From Sphingomonadales bacterium (GTDB taxonomy: Bacteria; Pseudomonadota; Alphaproteobacteria; Sphingomonadales; Sphingomonadaceae), in NCBI GenBank assembly GCA_013298745.1, contig JAAFIT010000059.1, forward strand, positions 1-9,748: a stretch of 9,748 nt of DNA, written 5' to 3'. The position numbers and the translations under genes are program-made. Positions 1 through 5,104 of the stretch are shown here, one piece after another. Position 1 is the stretch's first letter. Each line of letters begins with the position of its first letter. The notes under the pieces were generated by a model, which searched no databases, was not told the origin of the DNA, and saw only the letters and a list, made by a program, of their open reading frames with translations.

Positions 1-71
1 GCTGGTACGGACCGACCGAAGCCTATTACGACAAGCGCTGGGCGCTTCCCGACATTGAACGCGTGAACTGA
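1..71 (+). CDS. C-terminal end of a DUF1254/DUF1214-type protein (partial)
   Basis: The frame starting at base 3 is open from the window edge to a TGA at 69-71 and gives the last 22 residues of a protein, beginning WYGPTEAYYDKRW and ending LPDIERVN. This resembles the extreme C-terminus of DUF1254/DUF1214 proteins, where an aromatic-Y-G/W-P segment is followed by a D-x-x-W-x-L/P-P motif and a short basic tail; the next gene ends in a comparable segment (YVPQKPLLAGSYKLPPIKR). The stop lies 14 bases before the next start codon, so the two are probably co-transcribed tandem paralogues. The fragment is too short for a firm family assignment, and no function is known. Confidence 0.55.
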   Translation, partial: WYGPTEAYYDKRWALPDIERVN

Positions 72-85
72 ATGAGGAGCCCGCA

Positions 86-1498
86 ATGCACATCGCCCCA
101 AACCCGACACGTCGCCTGCTGGCGCTCGGCCTGCCGCTGCTCGGTCTTGGCCTCGTGACGCTATCAGCGTGCAACCAGGCCGCTCCCGGCCAGCTATCCG
201 CGTCGGAGGCTCAGGCTCTGGCCAAGGAAGCCTATATCTACGCCTATGCCCCGGTTTACATGGAGCGCCAGCGGCGCAACATGGTCAGCGTCGACGCCGA
301 CCGCGGCGATGGCAGCGCGCCGGAAAACAGCTTCGGCAATGTGCGCGCGCTCGGCAGCCCGGCGCTGAAAACCATCGTCATGCCGAACAACGACACGCTG
401 TATTCCAGCGCCTGGATCGACCTTTCGAAGGGGCCGTTCCTGCTGGACGTTCCGCCGATGGGTGATCGCTATTTCACCTTCCAGATGATGGACGCGTTCT
501 CCAACACCTTCGACTATGTCGGGACCCGCGCGACGGGTGCGCAAGGCGGCAAGTTCCTGCTGGCGGCGCCGGGCTGGAAGGGCGACACGCCCGCGGGCGT
601 CAGCAAGGTCTTTGTGGCGCCGACCAACCGCATCTGGATCGCCGCCCGCTTCGGCGTGCGCGGCGAAGCCGATCTGCCCGGCGCACACAAGGCCCAGGAT
701 TCGATTCGCCTGACCGACCTCAAGGGACAGCGCGTTGTCGCTGCAAATCCGGGATTCAAGCCGCTGGCACCGCCCGAAACCTGGTCGACGGAACAATTTT
801 TCACCGTCTTCGGCGACGTGCTGAAAGACACGCCAACGCCGGCAGCAGCGCAGCCGCTGGTGTCACGCTTCGCCGCCATCGGGCTCAGCCCGAAGACCGG
901 CTTCACCCCGGCGACGCTGTCGAAGGAAACGCTGGCGGCAATCGACGCAGGCGCAAAGGAAGGCTTTGCGGCGATCCAGGCGGCCAAACTGGGCGACAGC
1001 GCCAATGGCTGGGACTTCAGCATGAAGAACGGCCGCTTCGGCGAGGATTATCTCGTGCGCTCGGCCATCGCCTTCCGCTCATTGGCCGGCAACGCGCCCG
1101 AAGAAGCCATCTATTTCAACGCTGACAAGGACGTCTCGGGGCAGCCGCTGGATGGTGCAAACCGCTACACGATGCGCTTCGAGAAAGGGCAACTGCCGCC
1201 CGTCGATGGCTTCTGGTCGTTGACGATGTACGAAGGCAAGACCTTCTTCATGGTCGAGAACCCGAAGAAGCGATACTCGATCGGCAGCCAGACACCTGGC
1301 CTCGCCTTTGCACCGGACGGGTCGTTGACCCTCTACATCCAGCATGACAACCCCGGACCAGGAAAAGAAGCCAACTGGCTGCCAGCGCCCGCCGGGGCTT
1401 TCGACGTCCATCTGCGGACTTATGTTCCCCAGAAGCCGTTGCTTGCCGGGAGCTACAAGCTCCCGCCGATCAAACGGGAAGCGCCGGCCGGCCCTTGA
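86..1498 (+). CDS. DUF1254/DUF1214 domain lipoprotein
   Basis: A 470-residue protein with a lipoprotein signal: basic residues at 9-10, a hydrophobic stretch at about 11-25 and the lipobox L26-S-A-C29. Asn at +2 does not signal inner-membrane retention, so an outer-membrane lipoprotein facing the periplasm is likely. The N-terminal DUF1254 part contains the PNNDTLYSSAW segment (100-110), usual for the family. The C-terminal DUF1214 part contains DGFWSLTMY (374-382), YSIGSQTPGL (397-406) and a DGSLTLYIQ strand (411-419), then WLPAPAGAF and a YVPQ...YKLPPIKR tail. Length and domain order are normal for the family, whose biochemical role is not established. The start is supported by GAGGAG at 74-79, six bases upstream. 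It lies 14 bases after the end of what looks like a paralogue, so it is probably the second gene of an operon. Confidence 0.9.
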   Translation: MHIAPNPTRRLLALGLPLLGLGLVTLSACNQAAPGQLSASEAQALAKEAYIYAYAPVYMERQRRNMVSVDADRGDGSAPENSFGNVRALGSPALKTIVMPNNDTLYSSAWIDLSKGPFLLDVPPMGDRYFTFQMMDAFSNTFDYVGTRATGAQGGKFLLAAPGWKGDTPAGVSKVFVAPTNRIWIAARFGVRGEADLPGAHKAQDSIRLTDLKGQRVVAANPGFKPLAPPETWSTEQFFTVFGDVLKDTPTPAAAQPLVSRFAAIGLSPKTGFTPATLSKETLAAIDAGAKEGFAAIQAAKLGDSANGWDFSMKNGRFGEDYLVRSAIAFRSLAGNAPEEAIYFNADKDVSGQPLDGANRYTMRFEKGQLPPVDGFWSLTMYEGKTFFMVENPKKRYSIGSQTPGLAFAPDGSLTLYIQHDNPGPGKEANWLPAPAGAFDVHLRTYVPQKPLLAGSYKLPPIKREAPAGP

Positions 1499-1658
1499 GA
1501 GGCCGCAAGATCATCGGCCGTCCTTAGGCGGTTGATTGTCGTGCGAGACAGCAACGTCGGCTCCCGGGCAGCGTCTCAAGTCCCAGGAAAGCCCGCAATG
1601 CAGAACGGAGATGCCGCGCGGCTCGATCGTAGGTGAATGGCCGGTTCCGGCAAAAGCC

Positions 1659-1686
1659 GCCGTTCTCGCAACGATGGGAGAACGGC
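1659..1686. repeat. 9-bp perfect inverted repeat (hairpin)
   Basis: gccgttctc at 1659-1667 pairs exactly with gagaacggc at 1678-1686 around a 10-nt loop. No T-run follows on either strand, so it is not a canonical intrinsic terminator. A second hairpin starts 44 bases further on, and a 10-bp self-complementary aacggccgtt (1702-1711) lies between them, suggesting one structured intergenic element. Confidence 0.6.
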
Positions 1687-1729
1687 TTGAGCTGGGTCGG
1701 AAACGGCCGTTCGGCTCTCTTGGCACAAA

Positions 1730-1764
1730 CCGAAATCGCTAGCGTCTGCACGAAGCGATTTCGG
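1730..1764. repeat. 11-bp perfect inverted repeat (hairpin)
   Basis: ccgaaatcgct at 1730-1740 is exactly complementary to agcgatttcgg at 1754-1764, with a 13-nt loop. It is among the longest perfect stems in the window. No U-tract follows, so a repeat-type or processing structure is at least as likely as a terminator. It lies about 230 bases past the DUF1254 stop codon and more than 330 bases before the next gene. Confidence 0.65.
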
Positions 1765-1893
1765 CTGTCCTACGCCAACCAAATCGGTTATATGATGAGG
1801 TTATGCTCGAATCGCTACCGCTCTTCATATCGAAAAAATCGATTACAGGATGTCGGAAGACGCGCGGAATCCACGTGTATAACCGCCAATACC

Positions 1894-1911
1894 GTAAACT
1901 TCGTAAACTTC
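1894..1911. repeat. Tandem duplication of a 9-mer
   Basis: gtaaacttc occurs twice with no gap (1894-1902 and 1903-1911) inside a locally AT-richer stretch about 190 bases upstream of the PLP-enzyme gene. A nine-base period is close to one helical turn, so a regulator half-site pair is possible, but no known box is recognised. Confidence 0.5.
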
Positions 1912-1962
1912 TGAAGATCTATTAACCATTCGGTGCCTGTGGCAAATCGGCGACGCAGGGCA

Positions 1963-2014
1963 GAAAAAGCGGGGTCTGGGTCGCGTCCGGGATGACGAAA
2001 AACCGGGGTCTGGG
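1963..2014. repeat. 18-nt direct repeat, one mismatch
   Basis: gaaaaagcggggtctggg (1963-1980) recurs as gaaaaaccggggtctggg (1997-2014), 34 bases apart. The segment between them (gtccgggatgacg), read on the minus strand as cgtcatcccggac, recalls the dispersed 'GTCATCCCGG' intergenic repeats common in alphaproteobacterial genomes. That link is from memory and not verified. Confidence 0.5.
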
Positions 2015-2028
2015 GCCGACGGCCCCAG
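2010..2028. repeat. GC-rich palindrome upstream of the PLP-enzyme gene
   Basis: ctggggccg and cggccccag flank a single base (2019), giving a 19-nt near-continuous dyad. It overlaps the end of the second copy of the 18-nt direct repeat and lies 71 bases before the ATG at 2100. It could be a leader hairpin, part of a dispersed repeat, or an operator. The T-run that would make it a terminator is lacking on the plus strand; on the minus strand a short T-run occurs only several bases after the stem. Confidence 0.45.
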
Positions 2029-2099
2029 CCGCCTGAGGCACTTCGTTCTTTGCGCGGCCACGGCGCTGCCTTACACCAGCTAGCCAAGCGGGGGACAAC

Positions 2100-3386
2100 A
2101 TGGCGAACGACGATTCAGGCGTGACGCGGCGGGCGGCGATGGTCGGGGCGGCGGGGCTGGCGGCGGTGGCTACGGCGCCGGGGCGGGCGGCGAGCGCCCT
2201 GGCCGCGGATGACGAGGCCGGCTGGGCGCGGGTGGCGGCGCAATATCCGGTGACAAGGGCGATTACCCAGCTCGAGAACGGCTATTGGGGCAGCATGGCG
2301 ACGCCGGTGCAGATGGCGCATCGCGAGATTCACGCCCGGTTGAACCGCGACAACAGCTGGTATGCGCGGCGGGCGATGGTGAAGGACCAGGCGGTGGCGC
2401 GGGAGCGCGCGGCCGAGGCGATGGGGGTGTTGCCCGAAGAGATCGCGTTTTGCCGCGCCGCTGCGGAGGGGCTTTCGGCGTTGATCTTCCAGTTCCGCGA
2501 TGTCGGGCCGGGCGATCGGATTTTGTACTCCGATACCGATTATGAGGCGATGCAGCACTGCATGGAATCACTGGCGAAGGCGCGCGGTGCGGAGGCCGTG
2601 AAGATCACCATGCCGCGGGTTGTCAGCCACGACAATGTCATCGCCGCCTATGCCGAAGCCATTGCCAGAACGCCGCGGTTGAAGCTCGTCCTGCTCACCC
2701 ATATGAGCCATCGCGCCGGGCTGGTGTTGCCGGTGGCGGAAGTCGTGCCGCTGGCCAAGGCGCGGGGCGCGCAGGTGATCGTCGATGCGGCGCAGAGCTT
2801 TTACCACATGCCGTTCAAGATCCCCGATTTTGGCGCGGATTTCGTTGGCATGAACTTTCACAAATGGGTCGGCGCGCCGCTGGGCGTGGCCGGCATCTGG
2901 ATTAGGAAGGGCATGACCGACGCCATCGCCCCCTCTCCGGCGGCGCCCGAGGCGCCGGGCGACGCCGTGGCGGCGCGGGTGTACCAGGGCACGGTGGATT
3001 TTTCGGCGCAGTTGAGCGTGCCGGCGGCGCTGGATTTCCAGAAGACGCTGGGGGGAACCCCGGTCAAACTCGCCCGCCTTCAATATCTGCGCAACCGCTG
3101 GGTGAAGCCGTTGCGCGGGCTGGATGGCCTTGAAATCCTGCTTCCCGACGATCCGCGGCTGCATGGCGCGACGACCTCGTTCCGGATCAAGGGGCGGACG
3201 AGCACGGCGGACAATATCGCGATTACCGATGTGCTGCTCGAACGCTTCGGCATCATGACAGTCTATCGCGCCGGGCTGGCCGATGGCGCGTGCGTGCGAG
3301 TGACGCCATCACTGTTCACAACGCCGGCCGAAGTTGACCGGCTGGTGCCGGCGCTGCGCACGCTGGTGGGCGAACTGGCGGTGTAA
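2100..3386 (+). CDS. Tat-exported class V aminotransferase-fold PLP enzyme
   Basis: A 428-residue fold-type I PLP enzyme of the aminotransferase class V group, which includes cysteine desulfurases, isopenicillin-N epimerase-like enzymes and the periplasmic PvdN. The N-terminus has a twin-arginine motif (T9-R-R-A-A-M-V) followed by an alanine/glycine-rich segment ending about residue 36, so export of the folded, PLP-loaded enzyme to the periplasm is likely. The cofactor site is visible: D229-A-A-Q232 (pyridine-nitrogen Asp and neighbouring Gln) and N252-F-H-K-W256 with K255 as the Schiff-base lysine. An H201-x-S-H204 segment precedes them, as is usual in the family. The reaction cannot be assigned. 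The ATG at 2100 has a GGGGGA ribosome site four bases upstream, somewhat close. The small lipoprotein gene 67 bases downstream may be co-transcribed. The early part of the gene is richer in G-ending codons than its neighbours. Confidence 0.88.
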   Translation: MANDDSGVTRRAAMVGAAGLAAVATAPGRAASALAADDEAGWARVAAQYPVTRAITQLENGYWGSMATPVQMAHREIHARLNRDNSWYARRAMVKDQAVARERAAEAMGVLPEEIAFCRAAAEGLSALIFQFRDVGPGDRILYSDTDYEAMQHCMESLAKARGAEAVKITMPRVVSHDNVIAAYAEAIARTPRLKLVLLTHMSHRAGLVLPVAEVVPLAKARGAQVIVDAAQSFYHMPFKIPDFGADFVGMNFHKWVGAPLGVAGIWIRKGMTDAIAPSPAAPEAPGDAVAARVYQGTVDFSAQLSVPAALDFQKTLGGTPVKLARLQYLRNRWVKPLRGLDGLEILLPDDPRLHGATTSFRIKGRTSTADNIAITDVLLERFGIMTVYRAGLADGACVRVTPSLFTTPAEVDRLVPALRTLVGELAV

Positions 3387-3443
3387 CAACTTGCGCCGCT
3401 ATTGCCGGGCTGGCACATTTGGCGTGCTTTATCAGGGGTGGAT

Positions 3444-3448
3444 GGAGG
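3444..3448 (+). promoter_or_regulatory. Ribosome binding site fixing the lipoprotein start at 3454
   Basis: GGAGG lies five bases before the ATG at 3454. It decides between this start, which leads directly into a lipoprotein signal, and in-frame ATGs at 3334 (inside the upstream gene) and 3442 (which overlaps this site). Confidence 0.7.
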
Positions 3449-3453
3449 CAGGA

Positions 3454-3855
3454 ATGCGCGTTGGCTTGACGGTGGTAGGACTGACGATGCTGGCGACGCT
3501 GGCGGGTTGCGCCACCGATCCGAACACGGTGCCGCGATCACAGCAATTGTGGACGCCGCAGGGGGATCCGGTGAACTGCATCACCACCAGCCAGATCCGA
3601 TCGACCAATGTCATCGACGACCGGACGATCCATTTCGTGATGACCGGCCGCGACCGGATGTTCCGCAACGAACTGCCCTTTGCCTGCTCCGGCCTCGGCT
3701 TCAGCCGAAGCTTCAAGCACAACAGCCGTACGACACAGCTCTGCCGGGTTGACACGATTACCGTCATCCAGGCCGGCCGCCGCGGCGCGACATGCGGGCT
3801 CGGCCAGTTCCAGCCGATGGTGCCCGTGCCGGCAGCAACGCCGCTGGCGAAATAG
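3454..3855 (+). CDS. Small four-cysteine lipoprotein (DUF6491-like)
   Basis: A 133-residue protein with a short lipoprotein signal, hydrophobic at 3-16 and lipobox L16-A-G-C19; Ala at +2 suggests outer-membrane sorting. The mature part has four further cysteines at 42, 78, 97 and 114, which could form two disulfides in the periplasm. Its layout recalls a family of short alphaproteobacterial lipoproteins that I associate with DUF6491: a Cys, then an I-R-S-T-N-V-I-D-D-R-T-I stretch (48-59), R-N-E-L-P (71-75), G-L-G-F, then L-C-R-V-D and A-T-C-G-L-G. The family name is from memory, and the function is unknown. The frame also runs upstream to an ATG at 3334, but that part overlaps the PLP-enzyme gene. 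Co-transcription with that gene is possible across the 67-base gap. Confidence 0.82.
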   Translation: MRVGLTVVGLTMLATLAGCATDPNTVPRSQQLWTPQGDPVNCITTSQIRSTNVIDDRTIHFVMTGRDRMFRNELPFACSGLGFSRSFKHNSRTTQLCRVDTITVIQAGRRGATCGLGQFQPMVPVPAATPLAK

Positions 3856-3913
3856 CGCCGCAACGCCAATCGGCGGCAGGCTGGTGCGCCTGCCGCCGAC
3901 GGGTTCGCGCTAT
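3852..3913. terminator. Two-tier hairpin between convergent genes
   Basis: tcggcggcaggc (3870-3881) and gcctgccgccga (3888-3899) form a perfect 12-bp stem with a 6-nt loop. An outer 7-bp pair, atagcgc (3852-3858) with gcgctat (3907-3913), encloses it, and aac/gtt (3862-3864, 3903-3905) could pair between the tiers. It fills the 67-base gap between the convergent lipoprotein and PEP-CTERM genes, so a bidirectional transcript-end structure is the natural reading. Neither strand has a T-run after the stem, so it is not a textbook intrinsic terminator. The outer arm includes the lipoprotein gene's stop codon. Confidence 0.65.
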
Positions 3914-3922
3914 CCGACTAGG

Positions 3923-4693
3923 TCAGGCCGCGACGGCCTTGACGCCATTGCGACGACGCGCCTGGACACCGACGAGACCGAAGCCGACAATCATCAGGCC
4001 CCAGACCGAAGGTTCCGGAACGGCGTTGACGGTCGGCGAAGGCTCGCTGGAGAAGCTGCCGGTGCTGTAAGCGTCAAACGAGTTCAGTGCATTGCCAGGG
4101 GTCACCGAAAGCAGCGGCGCCAGTGAGCTGAGCGAGATCGACAGATCATAGTCGCTGCCCGGCGCGAAGGTGACGAAGTCGGAGGTGAACGAGATGGTTG
4201 CACCGCCACCCGTCGAACCGCTGTAGGCCGCCGAGCTGGCGTTTTCCTGACCAGCGATCGTCACGTCCGTGAAGCTGCCCGAGAGCAGGTTGGACCCAAC
4301 GGCATAGTTGGTGCCGCCAATCATCAGGGCACTGGTCGACAGGAACGAGAAGGCACCCGTGATGTTCGGCTGAATCAGGAAGCCGCCCGTCAATTGCGCC
4401 GGCGACGTTGTGTTGCCGAGCATCGTGAACGACGCCGTAACGTCGCTAACGGCGGACAAGGCGCCCTGCAGGAACGAAAATTTGACGAGGCGCGAACCCG
4501 GCGTCGTCGCGGTGGGCGTGGTGATGGTGTAAAGCGAACCACCGGTTCCGTTGTTGTCAAACCGAACGCCTGCATCGGCATCGATACCGGTGAAATTGGC
4601 GAAGGTGGTCAGGGCTGCCTGGGCAGGCATGGCACTGGCCAAACCGACGAGGGCAGCGATCGATACGCGAGCAAAGCTGGAAAAATGGGTCAT
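3923..4693 (-). CDS. PEP-CTERM (PEPxxWA type) exported protein
   Basis: A 256-residue protein with a Sec signal peptide: MTHFSSFAR, a hydrophobic core, then A-Q-A26 before Ala27 as a likely cleavage site. The mature part is low in charge and rich in Ser, Thr, Gly and Ala, as usual for this class. The C-terminus is a PEP-CTERM sorting signal: V225-P-E-P-S-V-W231, a hydrophobic segment (GLMIVGFGLVGV) and an Arg cluster at 246-248. Such proteins are processed at the membrane by an exosortase and released to the surface or extracellular matrix; no exosortase gene is in the window. I chose the ATG at 4691-4693 because AAAAGGTG (4701-4708, minus strand) lies seven bases upstream and the signal peptide starts immediately. 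A longer version from 4735 would add a Cys-rich MRSECSALCKRCCF segment before it, which is unlikely. A strong sigma-54-type promoter lies upstream. Confidence 0.9.
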   Translation of the reverse strand: MTHFSSFARVSIAALVGLASAMPAQAALTTFANFTGIDADAGVRFDNNGTGGSLYTITTPTATTPGSRLVKFSFLQGALSAVSDVTASFTMLGNTTSPAQLTGGFLIQPNITGAFSFLSTSALMIGGTNYAVGSNLLSGSFTDVTIAGQENASSAAYSGSTGGGATISFTSDFVTFAPGSDYDLSISLSSLAPLLSVTPGNALNSFDAYSTGSFSSEPSPTVNAVPEPSVWGLMIVGFGLVGVQARRRNGVKAVAA

Positions 4694-4700
4694 AAAGCAA

Positions 4701-4708
4701 CACCTTTT
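4701..4708 (-). promoter_or_regulatory. Ribosome binding site of the PEP-CTERM gene
   Basis: On the minus strand AAAAGGTG ends seven bases before the ATG at 4693. It sets that start over the in-frame ATG at 4735, which has no comparable site. Confidence 0.6.
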
Positions 4709-4776
4709 ACACAGGGCCGAACATTCTGAACGCAATCTTCTGGATCACGCCGCTGATGGGCACCAATAATTAACAA

Positions 4777-4791
4777 GCAATATTCATGCCA
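4777..4791 (-). promoter_or_regulatory. Sigma-54 (-24/-12) promoter of the PEP-CTERM gene
   Basis: The minus strand reads TGGCAT-GAATA-TTGC, followed by T. Against the RpoN consensus TGGCACG-N4-TTGCW this differs at one base (C to T in the -24 box), and the GG-to-GC spacing of exactly 10 is kept. Transcription would start near 4766, giving a leader of about 70 bases before the ATG at 4693. PEP-CTERM genes in several proteobacteria are known to be RpoN-dependent, linked to the PrsK/PrsR two-component pair, so the context fits. Confidence 0.7.
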
Positions 4792-4852
4792 TGTGAAAGC
4801 TTTGTCTAAGTCATTGATTTTACGAAAAGCCAATTTCATTTCGCTTGAGATA

Positions 4853-4871
4853 TTGTAAAATTATTTTACAA
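4853..4871. promoter_or_regulatory. 19-nt perfect dyad, candidate activator site
   Basis: ttgtaaaat and attttacaa are exact complements around a single central T (4862). The centre lies about 95 bases upstream of the predicted PEP-CTERM transcription start and about 70 upstream of its -24 element, within the usual distance range for enhancer-binding activators of sigma-54. A second attttac at 4817-4823 looks like a half-site. AT-rich sequence raises the chance of such dyads, so the role is inferred. Confidence 0.5.
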
Positions 4872-5054
4872 CTTTTGACATTTTTGGATTTATTTTGCTT
4901 CCGAAATAATTGCAAGAACGAGCTGATTTGAGCTTATTCTATTTATTGAACAACATTTATTTCGCTTTCTTCGAAATTTTGGGGAACTATTTCTTGTCAG
5001 CGCGGACGGCGACGATTCCGATCGTCTGCGCTATCAGAACCAACGATTGTTTGT

Positions 5055-5069
5055 TGGCACTTTAACTGC
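5055..5069 (+). promoter_or_regulatory. Sigma-54-like element facing the dehalogenase operon
   Basis: TGGCAC-TTTAA-CTGC, preceded by T, has a perfect -24 box and the exact 10-base GG-to-GC spacing. The -12 box has one change (CTGC for TTGC), and the bases after each box deviate from consensus. The predicted start is near 5081, 24 bases before the ATG at 5105, leaving room for only a short leader. It is weaker than the opposite-facing element and could be coincidental. Confidence 0.4.
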
Positions 5070-5104
5070 CATTAAGATGTTGGTCGCAGGCGATTGGATG
5101 TCAG

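Larger units (their letters stand above)
1499..2099. other. Gene-free stretch with hairpins and short repeats
   Basis: About 600 bases with no convincing gene. Several short frames are open on both strands, but none has a ribosome site, recognisable motif or coherent codon use. What can be seen is two strong inverted repeats (1659-1686 and 1730-1764), a 9-nt tandem duplication (1894-1911), an 18-nt imperfect direct repeat (1963-1980 and 1997-2014) and a GC-rich palindrome (2010-2028). The sequence around 1880-1930 is less GC-rich than its surroundings and could hold the promoter of the downstream PLP-enzyme gene, but I see no clear -35/-10 pair. Confidence 0.6.
4694..5104. other. AT-rich divergent regulatory region
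   Basis: A gap of about 410 bases between the PEP-CTERM gene (leftward) and the dehalogenase operon (rightward). From about 4760 to 4985 it is strikingly AT-rich, with many A/T tracts, against a GC-rich genome; both ends return to normal composition. It contains two sigma-54-like elements in opposite orientation (4777-4791 minus, 5055-5069 plus), a 19-nt perfect dyad (4853-4871), a half-site-like attttac (4817-4823), a 6-bp dyad atttcg/cgaaat (4959-4964 and 4972-4977), and a 6-bp hairpin gacgat/atcgtc (5011-5026). Intrinsic flexibility or IHF-type bending would suit looping by a sigma-54 activator. I see no gene in it. Confidence 0.7.

Noticed and set aside
1511..1914. Several overlapping small open frames (60-93 codons) on both strands after the DUF1254 gene.
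   Set aside because: No ribosome sites, no motifs and mutual overlap; the sequence is better explained as structured or repetitive intergenic DNA.
4694..4735. N-terminal extension of the PEP-CTERM protein to the ATG at 4735.
   Set aside because: It would put a Cys-rich segment before an otherwise complete signal peptide and ignore the AAAAGGTG site in front of 4693.
4881..4900. TGGATTTATTTTGC as a third sigma-54 element.
   Set aside because: The GG-to-GC spacing is 9 rather than 10, and the -24 box is poor.
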